64,000 nucleotides of DNA, from positions 3,224,001-3,288,000 of the forward strand of contig JAWPMS010000001.1 of NCBI GenBank assembly GCA_033344795.1, given 5' to 3'. The notes beneath the pieces were generated by a model. It searched no databases, was not told the origin of the DNA, and was given only the letters and a program-made list of their open reading frames with translations. Below, piece by piece: positions 8,223-16,823 of the stretch. The stretch is from SHLQ01 sp033344795 (GTDB lineage: Bacteria > Actinomycetota > Acidimicrobiia > Acidimicrobiales > SHLQ01). A program made the position numbers and the translations under genes. How positions within the stretch are numbered: the first letter of the stretch is position 1; each line of letters opens with the position of its first letter.

Positions 8223-9412
8223 GTCATTTCCGACGCGGATCGCGAATGGGCGGCGACGAAGTCCTCATTCAGCTCTACGCCCAGACCAGCTCCGGTAGGA
8301 AGGGCGGCGAAGCCGTGGACGATCTCCGGTTCTGGCGGTGACACGAGTTCGGTTCGGAGCCGTGAAGGTCCCAGTCGACTTGATCGGAACTCAACCATCG
8401 GAATCGTCAGCGACGCGGCCTGGAGGTGGAAGTTCGCGACGTCCGTGATGCCTGTGGCGAAGCTGTGCGGCATCAGCTGAGCGCCGTACAACTCACACAT
8501 TTCGGCAATCCGCATCAGCTCGGTGAACCCGCCTGCGCGACTCACCCCCGGTTGCACGAGCGACACGCCTCCGGTTTCGAGCCATTCACGCACTTCCCAA
8601 CGGCCAGCTGCGAACTCGGCACCTCCAACTCGAATCGGGGACACTGCGCACAGTCGCGCGTGCCCGTGGAGGTCGTCGTGCCGAAGCGGTGCCTCAGCGA
8701 AGTGGATGTCGTAGTCCTCGATCCGTTTGAGCGTCCAGGCTGCGTCGTGCCAATCCCACCAGCGGTAACCGAAGTCGAGCGCAAGCGTGATGTCATCCCC
8801 GATCATCGTTCGACATTGGGCGACGAAATCGACCACTTGCTTGTCGGTCGTATCTGACCCGAAGAGCACCGGCACCTTGATTGCCGTGATGCCTTGCTCG
8901 ACCGCGATTTCGGTTTGCCGAGCGATCTCGTCGATGATCGGAGTCATTGGCCCGTCGTACACGTCACCCGGATAACACGTGGCATACGGGCGGATTCGAT
9001 CCGTGCGAGCGCCGCCGAGGAGCTTGTACACCGGTACGCCGAGCTGCCGTCCGGCGAGATCCCAGAGGGCGATATCGACCGCGGACATCGCCTGGATGAA
9101 GGTGCCACGACGACCGTGGTAAAAGCTGCCGTGGTACACGCGATCGAACAGAGCCCTGGCCTCGATTGGGTCGGCGCCGACCAGCAGATCACCGATGCCT
9201 TGACTCCAGAAGTGAATCGTTTCCTGGTCGATCATTGCCTTGATGACCCTTGGGGTGCACGGTGATTCGCCGATGCCGTAGAGCCCGTTCTCGTCGGTGA
9301 CTCGAACGAGAAGGGTTTCTTCCTCGCTCTCTGCGAACGCGTTTCCCTCTGCTGGGACGGAGATGACGAGGGCCTCGACCGCTGCGACGGGTACTGCACC
9401 TCGCTCATCCAT
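8219..9412 (-). CDS. mandelate racemase/muconate lactonizing enzyme family protein (copy 2)
   Basis: A 397-residue enolase-superfamily enzyme, first structural gene of the operon, 68 bases after the regulator. The barrel carries K179-V-P181 instead of KxK, metal ligands D213 (LALDFGY), E240 (HFAEAPL) and E266 (VGGAEF), and H316 (MPHSF). The missing second lysine means one-base chemistry on that face, more like acid-sugar dehydratases than racemases. It is clearly divergent from the other family member at the end of the operon, so the two probably act on different intermediates. Its TGA overlaps the GTG of the dioxygenase gene. Substrate unknown. Confidence 0.86.
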   Translation of the reverse strand: MDERGAVPVAAVEALVISVPAEGNAFAESEEETLLVRVTDENGLYGIGESPCTPRVIKAMIDQETIHFWSQGIGDLLVGADPIEARALFDRVYHGSFYHGRRGTFIQAMSAVDIALWDLAGRQLGVPVYKLLGGARTDRIRPYATCYPGDVYDGPMTPIIDEIARQTEIAVEQGITAIKVPVLFGSDTTDKQVVDFVAQCRTMIGDDITLALDFGYRWWDWHDAAWTLKRIEDYDIHFAEAPLRHDDLHGHARLCAVSPIRVGGAEFAAGRWEVREWLETGGVSLVQPGVSRAGGFTELMRIAEMCELYGAQLMPHSFATGITDVANFHLQAASLTIPMVEFRSSRLGPSRLRTELVSPPEPEIVHGFAALPTGAGLGVELNEDFVAAHSRSASEMT

Positions 9413-9480
9413 AGCGAGAAATGTAGGACGAGACCGGCGCGTTGTCTTGACGAAGATTCAAGAAAAGTTGACCAAATCGG

Positions 9481-10542
9481 TCAGAAGGTCGATTGCGGAG
9501 AACGAGCTTCAGGCTTTCCGAGGCGCTCGGGAAATGTTGTCGGGGCCAAGCGGGGTCGATGTGCTTTGCGGTCGCGCAGCGGCGCCGTCCCGAATGCAGC
9601 GCGGTAACTCCGACTGAAGTGTTCAGGTCCTTCAAAACCGGTTGCCATCGCAACGTCGAGAATCCGGAGCTCGGTATGGAGGACCAATTGCCGCGCCCGG
9701 TCGAGCCGAACGCGCATGCCGTACGCGCTCGGGGTCTCGCCAAACGCCTGGGCAAACAGCCGTCGAAGGTTGCGGGGGCTTGTGCCGGCTCGATCAGCAA
9801 GTTCGACGACGGTCAACGGGTGCGAGAGGTTGTCTCGTACCGTGACGATCGCTGCTGCGAGCCGCTCATCCTCCACATCTATCCCGGCATTCACGAGACC
9901 GAGCTGACTCGGCGTCGAACCGCCGAACCTCTGATGGAACATGTGGCTCGCGACTTGGTCCGCAAGTTGCTCGCCGCATGCCTGTCCAACCAACGTGACG
10001 GCAAGGTCGAGAGGCGCGGTCGAGCCGGAGCAGGTCACGTGACGTGCATTTGCCACATACATGGCATCGGACACGATGACCTTCGGAAATCGATCGCGAA
10101 ACGCATCGAGGACGTCGTAGTTGCATGTCGCTTCCTGCCGATCGAGCACGCCTGCGGCAGCGAGCACGAACGAGCCCGTGTCCACCCCACCGAGCCGCAT
10201 CCCTTCAGCGGACCGTTCGCGTAGCCATCGCAGAACCTCTGGCGTGCCGTGGCGTTCGGGGAACCAACTCGCGCAGACGACCGTGAGATCAGCATGTCGC
10301 GCGGTCGCAAGGTCGCCGTCGGGTTCGATGTTCACCCCATTGCTCGCGACGACAGACTGTGCGTTCGCACTCACTACTACCCATTCGAAGAACCGATCGT
10401 TGAGCAAGTGGTTCGCTACCCGGAAAGGCTCGATCGATCCAGCCATCGACAACATGTTGAACTCGGGGAGAAGGAGGAACGCAAGGCGGCGCGGCCACTG
10501 CGATCCATCAGCCGTTGATACTGCAGGTCTCTTCGGGCTCAC
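9481..10542 (-). CDS. GlxA family transcriptional regulator (DJ-1/PfpI-like domain plus AraC HTH)
   Basis: A 353-residue regulator. Residues about 18-190 form a class I glutamine-amidotransferase-like sensing domain (LAFLLLPEFNMLSMAGSIEP near the N-terminus, GGVDTGSFVLAAAGVLD in the middle), and about 225-330 an AraC-type double HTH (LADRAGTSPRNLRRLFAQAF, then DVAMATGFEGPEHFSRSY). This architecture is shared by GbdR, CdhR and ArgR-like activators of betaine, carnitine and arginine catabolism. That fits a betaine-like inducer for the operon it heads, but this is inference. The start is GTG 10542. It lies upstream of, and on the same strand as, the ten catabolic genes, and probably activates them in response to the substrate. 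Confidence 0.88.
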   Translation of the reverse strand: MSPKRPAVSTADGSQWPRRLAFLLLPEFNMLSMAGSIEPFRVANHLLNDRFFEWVVVSANAQSVVASNGVNIEPDGDLATARHADLTVVCASWFPERHGTPEVLRWLRERSAEGMRLGGVDTGSFVLAAAGVLDRQEATCNYDVLDAFRDRFPKVIVSDAMYVANARHVTCSGSTAPLDLAVTLVGQACGEQLADQVASHMFHQRFGGSTPSQLGLVNAGIDVEDERLAAAIVTVRDNLSHPLTVVELADRAGTSPRNLRRLFAQAFGETPSAYGMRVRLDRARQLVLHTELRILDVAMATGFEGPEHFSRSYRAAFGTAPLRDRKAHRPRLAPTTFPERLGKPEARSPQSTF

Positions 10543-10645
10543 ACCGCGTACTGTAGCGACCTCGCGTCGGCGGTGACCTGGGTTTCGGAAGGCCTATGCG
10601 GCGTGCCACTCGAACCGTCAGCGGCTTTCGCGTTAGCGTCAGGCC

Positions 10646-11005
10646 ATGGGCCTCGAATGGGAACAAGTTGCGATCGCAGCGAGTGATCCTGCTGCGCTGG
10701 GTCGGTGGTGGTGTGAGGCGCTCGGCTGGGTTGTGGTCGACGAGACGGAGCCTGTCTTTGAGATCCAGCCTCAAGCGGGACAGCTTCCCGGGATCATGTT
10801 CTTGCCCAGTGGTGACGCGAAACACAAGAAGAATCGGCTCCACATCGATCTTCGTCCCGATGATCAGGCTGTCGAGGTCGAAAGGCTGATTGCGCTTGGG
10901 GCGTCTCGACTCGACGTTGGACAAGGCGATGTGTCGTGGGTCGTGTTGGCCGATCCGGAAGGAAACGAGTTCTGTGTGCTGCAGCAGCGTGAGGCGTCGA
11001 CGTAG
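10646..11005 (+). CDS. VOC family (glyoxalase-like) protein
   Basis: A 119-residue single-unit vicinal-oxygen-chelate protein of the Glyoxalase_6 type: it begins with an ASDPAALGRWWCEALGW beta-alpha unit, has a central NRLHIDLRPDD strand giving one metal-ligand-like histidine, and ends with VLADPEGNEFCVL. Such proteins are isomerases, dioxygenases or resistance proteins, often dimeric; nothing here identifies the substrate. It is transcribed away from the GlxA-type regulator across about 100 bases that must hold both promoters. It is followed 50 bases later by a RidA gene on the same strand, so the two may form a small damage-control unit. Confidence 0.8.
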   Translation: MGLEWEQVAIAASDPAALGRWWCEALGWVVVDETEPVFEIQPQAGQLPGIMFLPSGDAKHKKNRLHIDLRPDDQAVEVERLIALGASRLDVGQGDVSWVVLADPEGNEFCVLQQREAST

Positions 11006-11055
11006 GTGAGTGAGCTGAGGTTCTCCGCCTCACAAACGAGGAGAAGGCAAAGACA

Positions 11056-11427
11056 TTGAGAAAGCAAGTTGTTGACCACCCGCCCTATGGGGCATCGTCG
11101 AAGACTGTTCGAGCTGGAGACTTCTTGTTTGTTTCCGGGCAGGCGGGCTTTCTTCCCGGAACTCGTGAGATCGCAGGTGAGGACTTCGAAGCCGAGGCGC
11201 GTCAGGCATTCGAGAATCTCCAAAGTTGTCTGGAGAGCGCAGGCAGCTCAATGGAACAAGTGGTGAAGACGACGACGTGGTTGGGTGATGGCGACCACTT
11301 CGCAACACTCAACGCTCTGTACGACGAGTACTTCCACACTGATCCACCCGCTCGATCCAGCCCGATCGTCGAACTTCCAATGGGTTTGCGGTTGTCGATC
11401 GAAGCGACGGCGATCTATCAAGACTGA
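11056..11427 (+). CDS. RidA family protein (reactive imine/enamine deaminase)
   Basis: A 123-residue Rid (YjgF/YER057c/UK114) protein, which hydrolyses reactive 2-aminoacrylate-like enamines and imines. Family features are FLFVSGQAGFLPGT (17-30), the conserved arginine in PPARSSPIVEL, and EATAIYQD at the end. The start is TTG 11056; a GAGGAGAAGG purine stretch lies about ten bases upstream. It shares its strand with the VOC gene before it and the kinase-like gene 23 bases after it. A second, doubled Rid protein lies close by at 13349-14356, so this locus seems to deal with unstable nitrogen intermediates. Confidence 0.88.
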   Translation: MRKQVVDHPPYGASSKTVRAGDFLFVSGQAGFLPGTREIAGEDFEAEARQAFENLQSCLESAGSSMEQVVKTTTWLGDGDHFATLNALYDEYFHTDPPARSSPIVELPMGLRLSIEATAIYQD

Positions 11428-11450
11428 GTTGCCGCCGCTATTGTTCGCTC

Positions 11451-12454
<1,004 letters not shown>

Positions 12455-12458
<4 letters not shown>

Positions 12459-13330
12459 AGCTCTCCAGCGCTGACCTACGCGGACTCGCCGAGCTCGCCA
12501 TTCAGGCCGCCACTGAGGCTGGGCAGATGATCGCCCGGTCACGGCCACAAGTCGTTCAGCACAAGGCCGGGGGAGGGGGCCTTGCGTCGCAGGTGGTGAC
12601 CGAGGTCGATCGACGCAGCGAAGACATCATCCTCGACATCCTTACGCCTACCCTCGAACGCTTCGAACTCGGATTGCTCACCGAGGAAGAAGAGGACGAC
12701 GGCGGCCGATTGACCGCCGACCACTTCTGGTGCATCGACCCGCTCGACGGCACCTTGCCCTTTGTCGAGGGAACGCCTGGGTATGCCGTCTCCATCGCAC
12801 TCGTCGACCGAGGTGGCACTCCGAAGATCGGCGTGATCCATGACCCCGTCGAGGACGCCTTGTTGCACGCGATTTCAGGGTTTGGGGCCTTTCGTGATCG
12901 TCGCCCCTGGCCGAAGGAAGCGCAGCCACGCGGAGCGGTGCTCTCGGTGTTCGCCGATCGGAGCTTCTTGGCTGCGGATGACCACGACATGGTCCTTGAT
13001 GCGCTTGACGAGCTTGTGCGAGACCTGGGTTTGAGCCGGCTGCAGCTCCACACGACCGCTGGAGCCGTGATGAACGCATGGGGCGTTCTGGCAGCGCCGC
13101 CGGCGTGCTACTTCAAACACCCGACGTCGTCCGGAGGCGGCAGCTTGTGGGACTTTGCGGCGACCGCCTGTCTGTTCCACGAAGTTGGTGCTGTCGCCAC
13201 CGACATCTCTGGTAGCCCACTGGACCTGAATCGAGCGGACTCCACATTCATGAACCATCGAGGCGTATTGTTCGCCACGGACCAAGCACTGGCGCAGCGG
13301 ATTCGTTCGATAGATCGAGGTCTTTGGTAA
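12455..13330 (+). CDS. inositol monophosphatase/CysQ-like phosphatase
   Basis: A 291-residue member of the lithium-sensitive phosphatase family (IMPase, FBPase, CysQ). The metal-binding motifs are TEVDRRSE, LLTEEEEDD (the Glu cluster in place of the usual GEE) and WCIDPLDGTLPFVEG, and a late SLWDFAATACLFHEVG motif replaces the canonical WDxAA. It should remove a phosphate from an inositol-like, sugar or nucleotide substrate with magnesium. Start GTG 12455 overlaps the kinase stop (GTGA), so the two are translationally coupled. It converges with the double-Rid gene on the other strand, 18 bases away. Confidence 0.83.
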
Positions 13331-13348
13331 TCGTCCATCCCGCAAAAG

Positions 13349-14356
13349 TTACGCGTTGGTCAGGTACGTGATGTCCACCGTGAGAGTCGATTCGGTGTCG
13401 GCGAAGCCGTAGACGGGTAGGCCAGTGGAAGCTGGGCCTGGTTTGCTGTAGCGGCGATTTCGAACAGCCATGTTTTCGTGTAGTTCGCTCTCCGAGCTGC
13501 CACCCACATACAACGTGGTCGACTTCACGACCGCGTCGAAGTTCGAGCCGTTCTCGGTGAGGGCAGCAGCGATGGAATCCATGATTCGCTCCGTCTGAGC
13601 AACCAGTCCGAGGGCGCCATCGCAGCACCGCGCCGTGATCCACCCCACCCCGTCAGCCCGACGGGACGTGAGCCGGACGTTGTCGATTTCTGACCGTACT
13701 TCGGTGATGGGAAGGGTACGCATCTGTATGAGAGCGCCGCGCACCACATCTGAATGTGGGCCAGCGGAGACAACCGCGCCAGCCTCATGGACGAGCCCCT
13801 GTGTTTCGAGCGTTGCGGCGACGTCGTCAAGATGGTCCTCCGGAGCGAACCAATGAGCGGTCAGGATCTGGCTTGACTCCACCGATGAGATCGCACTCGC
13901 AAGCTCGTCGACAGGAGCTTCGATTGAGACCCATTCGAAGTAGTCGTCCGACGTTGGTCCAGCAAACGCGTCGACTTCGAGCAGGATTCCGTCGTAGTAG
14001 AAGTGGGGCACGGGGACAGCGTCGAGCGACACGTTATTGCCCAGCACATATCGAAACGCCGATCGCATCTCCTCGACGTTGATGTTGTCGTCGTGGTCAG
14101 CGGGCACGTAGTACAACACGAGTCGTCGCAGATGATCGGTGGTCAAACCTGCTCGAGCGGTCACTTCTGCGACGTAGCCAGCAACCAGTTCACTTTGGGC
14201 AACGAGGTCATCGGCCGCGACCACTTCCGAGTCGCCGTCAAGAGCGAGCTGACCGCAACTCCACCCGTGATCGCCAGCCCGAACGAACAACGAGTAGGGC
14301 ACGTCGATCCGCATCTGCCACAAACTCTCGAAGGGAACGAACGTGCGCGTGGTCAC
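13349..14356 (-). CDS. tandem RidA-like domain protein
   Basis: A 335-residue protein that appears to be two Rid-type domains in one chain. The N-terminal half has PYSLFVRAGDHGWSCGQLAL and then LRRLVLYYVPADHDD and a PHFYYDGILLEVDAF end strand. The C-terminal half has GWITARCCDGALGLVAQTER, FDAVVKSTTLYVGG and a RYSKPGPASTGLPVYGF stretch in the place of the Rid loop, ending STLTVDITYL. The conserved arginine of active RidA is not evident in either copy, so deaminase activity is uncertain. It starts four bases inside the end of the metal-permease gene (ATGA overlap), so it is the last gene of the znuA-znuB-like transcript, an odd partner for metal uptake. Confidence 0.65.
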   Translation of the reverse strand: MTTRTFVPFESLWQMRIDVPYSLFVRAGDHGWSCGQLALDGDSEVVAADDLVAQSELVAGYVAEVTARAGLTTDHLRRLVLYYVPADHDDNINVEEMRSAFRYVLGNNVSLDAVPVPHFYYDGILLEVDAFAGPTSDDYFEWVSIEAPVDELASAISSVESSQILTAHWFAPEDHLDDVAATLETQGLVHEAGAVVSAGPHSDVVRGALIQMRTLPITEVRSEIDNVRLTSRRADGVGWITARCCDGALGLVAQTERIMDSIAAALTENGSNFDAVVKSTTLYVGGSSESELHENMAVRNRRYSKPGPASTGLPVYGFADTESTLTVDITYLTNA

Positions 14357-15201
14357 TGCGAAGACAACCCTCGATCGACGGGTCGTACCGCGCTGACCAA
14401 CTCGCGAATGGTCAGGGCGACGAAGAAATAGGCAACGGCGAGTCCAGAGATCGTGGCGCCACCTGCGGTGCCGTAGTGAAAGCTGACCAGCAGACCGCTC
14501 ACGACGCTGAATGCTCCGACAATCATGGAGCCGGCCATGATGGCCGGGATTCTGTGGACAATCAGACTGGCGGTAGCAGGTGGACCCACGATCAGTCCGA
14601 ACACGAGGAGCGTGCCAATTGCTTGGAAACTCGCCACGATGCTCACCGCCAGGATGGCGAGGAGCGCGGCGTGGGCGAGGGCTGGTCGCATGCCAAGCGT
14701 GGCGGCCTTTTGCCGGTTGAATGCGAGCGCGAGGAAGGGCCGGTACATGACGATTGTGACAATCGTGACGAGCGCCACCGCGAGTGCTTGGGTTTGGAGG
14801 TCGCCTCTGGTCACGCCGAGTACTTCGCCGAAGAGTAACGAGGTCACGTCCGTGGCGAAGGACCCGGACTTCGACACGATGACGATGCCGAGTGACAACA
14901 TTCCAACGAACAGCAATCCAATGCTGGTGTCTTCGGGGAACGATGTTCGAGTGGTAATGACGGTAATGAGCCCGGTCATTGCTAGTGCTGCAATGAGTGC
15001 ACCAAGTACGGGATTGAAGCCAGTGAGCACAGCGACGGCGATGCCCGGGATGACGCCATGGGCGAGGGCGTCACCAAGAAACGACAGGCCGCGCACGACC
15101 ACCCACGTTCCGACGAGAGACGTCGCGGTGACAGCCAGGAGGCCGGCGATGAGCGCTCGTTGCATGAAGGAAGGCTCGAAGGCCTCAAGTAGCCAGCTCA
15201 T
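14353..15201 (-). CDS. metal ABC transporter permease (ZnuB/AztB family)
   Basis: A 282-residue integral membrane protein of the ABC-3 family that moves zinc or manganese. Many hydrophobic helices are visible, for example LIAGLLAVTATSLVGTWVVV, GIAVAVLTGFNPVLGALIAA and LLAILAVSIVASFQAIG. The family's conserved FLGDALAHGVIPGIA segment (42-56) follows the first helix. ATG 15201 (MSWLL) is preferred over an upstream in-frame start 17 codons earlier because the family begins just before the first helix. It lies 65 bases after the substrate-binding protein gene and overlaps the following Rid-like gene. The matching ATPase is on the opposite strand at 16820. Confidence 0.9.
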   Translation of the reverse strand: MSWLLEAFEPSFMQRALIAGLLAVTATSLVGTWVVVRGLSFLGDALAHGVIPGIAVAVLTGFNPVLGALIAALAMTGLITVITTRTSFPEDTSIGLLFVGMLSLGIVIVSKSGSFATDVTSLLFGEVLGVTRGDLQTQALAVALVTIVTIVMYRPFLALAFNRQKAATLGMRPALAHAALLAILAVSIVASFQAIGTLLVFGLIVGPPATASLIVHRIPAIMAGSMIVGAFSVVSGLLVSFHYGTAGGATISGLAVAYFFVALTIRELVSAVRPVDRGLSSQ

Positions 15202-15266
15202 CCGTTTGGACCTGTCTTCTCTTGATCTGGGAGTCGATGCATAGTGCCCCAAATGCTCGGGGCGCG

Positions 15267-16283
15267 CTAAGCCAGTGCGTCGGCGATCCGTGTGGCGTTC
15301 GTTCGCACCATGTCGATGTATGACTCTCCACCCGAACCAGAATCGCCGAGTGACTCGCTGAACAGTTCGACGATTTGGATCTCACGGTCAACTTCGGCCA
15401 CGAGAGTCTCGGAGAGATCGCTGCTCGATGAGGTGTCAGCGAAGATCGCGGGCACGCCTTCGTCCTCGATCAGCTCCACGAGATCTGCGCGGCCTTCCGC
15501 GCTAGCGGCTCCTGATGTCGACCCGCCTGGTATCACGGTCCCAGCGACCTCGAAGTCATATTGCTCCGCGAAGTACGCGAACACTTCGTGGTTTGTAATG
15601 AGAACCCGATTTTCTGCGGGGATGACCGCGAGCAGTTCGCTCACCTCGTCATGGAGAGACTCGAGCTCGCTGATGTAGGCAGATGCGCTGGCATCGAACT
15701 CGTCGGTTGCGAGTGTCGGCACGGCTGTTGCGAGAAAGTCTGCGATTTCATCGGCCGCAGCGACCATTTGCACAGGATCCGTGAAGAAGTGGGGATCAGG
15801 ATTGTCTTCAGCGACGTCTTCGTCGTCGTGTTCGTCGTCGTGCTCGTCGTGGGCATGGGCGTGCTCGCCAAAGTCGAGAACGGATACGGCGGAGATCGCG
15901 GCGAAGGTCGGCGTTCCTCCCTCCGCGGCGGCTTCGATCGCGCCGACAAGGTTCTCCTCGAACCCTGCTCCATTGAAGATCAGTGCGTCGGCGTCGGTCA
16001 TGAGCGCAACCTGCTGAGCCGATGGTTGAAAGCTGTGAGGATCTGATCCCACTGGCATGATCACCGTTACTTCGGCGAGGTCGCCAACCATCTTGCTCAC
16101 GACGTTGCCCACGATGTTCGTCGAGACGACGATGTGCGGCACCTCGGTCTCGCCTGCCACCGCCGCAGTTGGTTCTGTCTGGGACGCTGTTGTTGACTGG
16201 CTGTCATCGCTCCCACACGAAATGAGCACGGTCGCCGCCATGACGACGCCAACCAATCGGAACCAGCTCTTGCCAATCATCAA
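15267..16283 (-). CDS. metal ABC transporter substrate-binding lipoprotein (ZnuA family)
   Basis: A 338-residue lipoprotein: the signal helix ends in LISC with the lipidated cysteine at about residue 23. The mature protein is a ZnuA/AztC-type cluster A-I metal binder with the metal-site region SDPHSFQPSAQQ, and a loop very rich in His, Asp and Glu (HAHAHDEHDDEHDDED) followed by NPDPHFFTDP. Later come NHEVFAYFAEQYDFEVAG and PAIFADTSSSSDL. The acidic-histidine loop argues for zinc rather than manganese. It is the first gene of the minus-strand half of the uptake system and starts right at the divergent control region shared with the Fur-type regulator. Confidence 0.92.
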   Translation of the reverse strand: MMIGKSWFRLVGVVMAATVLISCGSDDSQSTTASQTEPTAAVAGETEVPHIVVSTNIVGNVVSKMVGDLAEVTVIMPVGSDPHSFQPSAQQVALMTDADALIFNGAGFEENLVGAIEAAAEGGTPTFAAISAVSVLDFGEHAHAHDEHDDEHDDEDVAEDNPDPHFFTDPVQMVAAADEIADFLATAVPTLATDEFDASASAYISELESLHDEVSELLAVIPAENRVLITNHEVFAYFAEQYDFEVAGTVIPGGSTSGAASAEGRADLVELIEDEGVPAIFADTSSSSDLSETLVAEVDREIQIVELFSESLGDSGSGGESYIDMVRTNATRIADALA

Positions 16284-16298
16284 ACCGACCTCCAGTAA

Positions 16299-16313
16299 TG
16301 AGAACCACTCTCA
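16299..16313. promoter_or_regulatory. Zur-box-like operator, site 1
   Basis: TGAGAACCACTCTCA matches the known actinobacterial Zur box pattern (TGAAAATCATTTTCA) at eleven of fifteen positions and keeps the dyad ends TGA and TCA. It sits 16 bases before the substrate-binding protein start, in the gap between it and the Fur/Zur-type gene. It likely represses uptake when zinc is plentiful. Confidence 0.6.
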
Positions 16314-16341
16314 GTACCGCACCATACTGCCCCTGACCTGG

Positions 16342-16356
16342 AATGAGAACCATTCG
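16342..16356. promoter_or_regulatory. Zur-box-like operator, site 2 (partial)
   Basis: AATGAGAACCATTCG repeats the AATGAGAACCA half of site 1, 44 bases further on and in the same orientation, but its second arm is poor. It lies nearer the regulator gene and may allow autoregulation. A short dyad TTACC-GCT-GGTAA follows at 16364-16376. Confidence 0.45.
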
Positions 16357-16385
16357 TCGATAATTACCGCTGGTAACCTGCGACT

Positions 16386-16823
16386 ATGAATTTGGAGGAC
16401 ACGCATGCGCAGGTGGGCGCGCTTTTGCGTCAGAACGGCCAGCGGTACACCTCGCGTCGCGTGCAACTCGTCGAGATCCTCGTGGCAGCTGACGGCCCGG
16501 TCACGATCCAGCAGATTCTCGACTTGGACAAGTCGCTGGCACAGTCCAGCGCCTACCGAAACCTCCTCGTGCTCGAAGAGTCGCACGTGGTGGCCAGGGT
16601 GGTGACCGGAACCGAGTTTGCCGGCTATGAACTCAGCGAGACGTTCACCGGGCACCATCACCATCTCATCTGCTCGGGGTGTGGAGACGTTACCGATTTC
16701 TCTCTGAGCTCAGCTGAAGAGTTGGCGCTCGAGCGCACGCTACAGAGTGCTGCGAACGAGGCGCAGTTCACCGTAGAGGCTCATCGGCTCGACCTCATTG
16801 GGACGTGCCGGTCGTGCACATGA
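16386..16823 (+). CDS. Fur family transcriptional regulator, probably Zur
   Basis: A 145-residue Fur-family repressor. The winged-helix part covers QRYTSRRVQLVEILV to QSSAYRNLLVLEESHVVARV (about 18-75), then the metal-sensing HHHHLICSGCGDVTDF segment (about 94-109) and a closing CRSC pair, giving the usual structural zinc Cys4 site. Its place beside zinc-type transport genes and Zur-box-like sites supports Zur over Fur. The ATP-binding protein gene follows with an ATGA overlap, so regulator and ATPase share one transcript, divergent from the permease and binding protein. Confidence 0.88.
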   Translation: MNLEDTHAQVGALLRQNGQRYTSRRVQLVEILVAADGPVTIQQILDLDKSLAQSSAYRNLLVLEESHVVARVVTGTEFAGYELSETFTGHHHHLICSGCGDVTDFSLSSAEELALERTLQSAANEAQFTVEAHRLDLIGTCRSCT

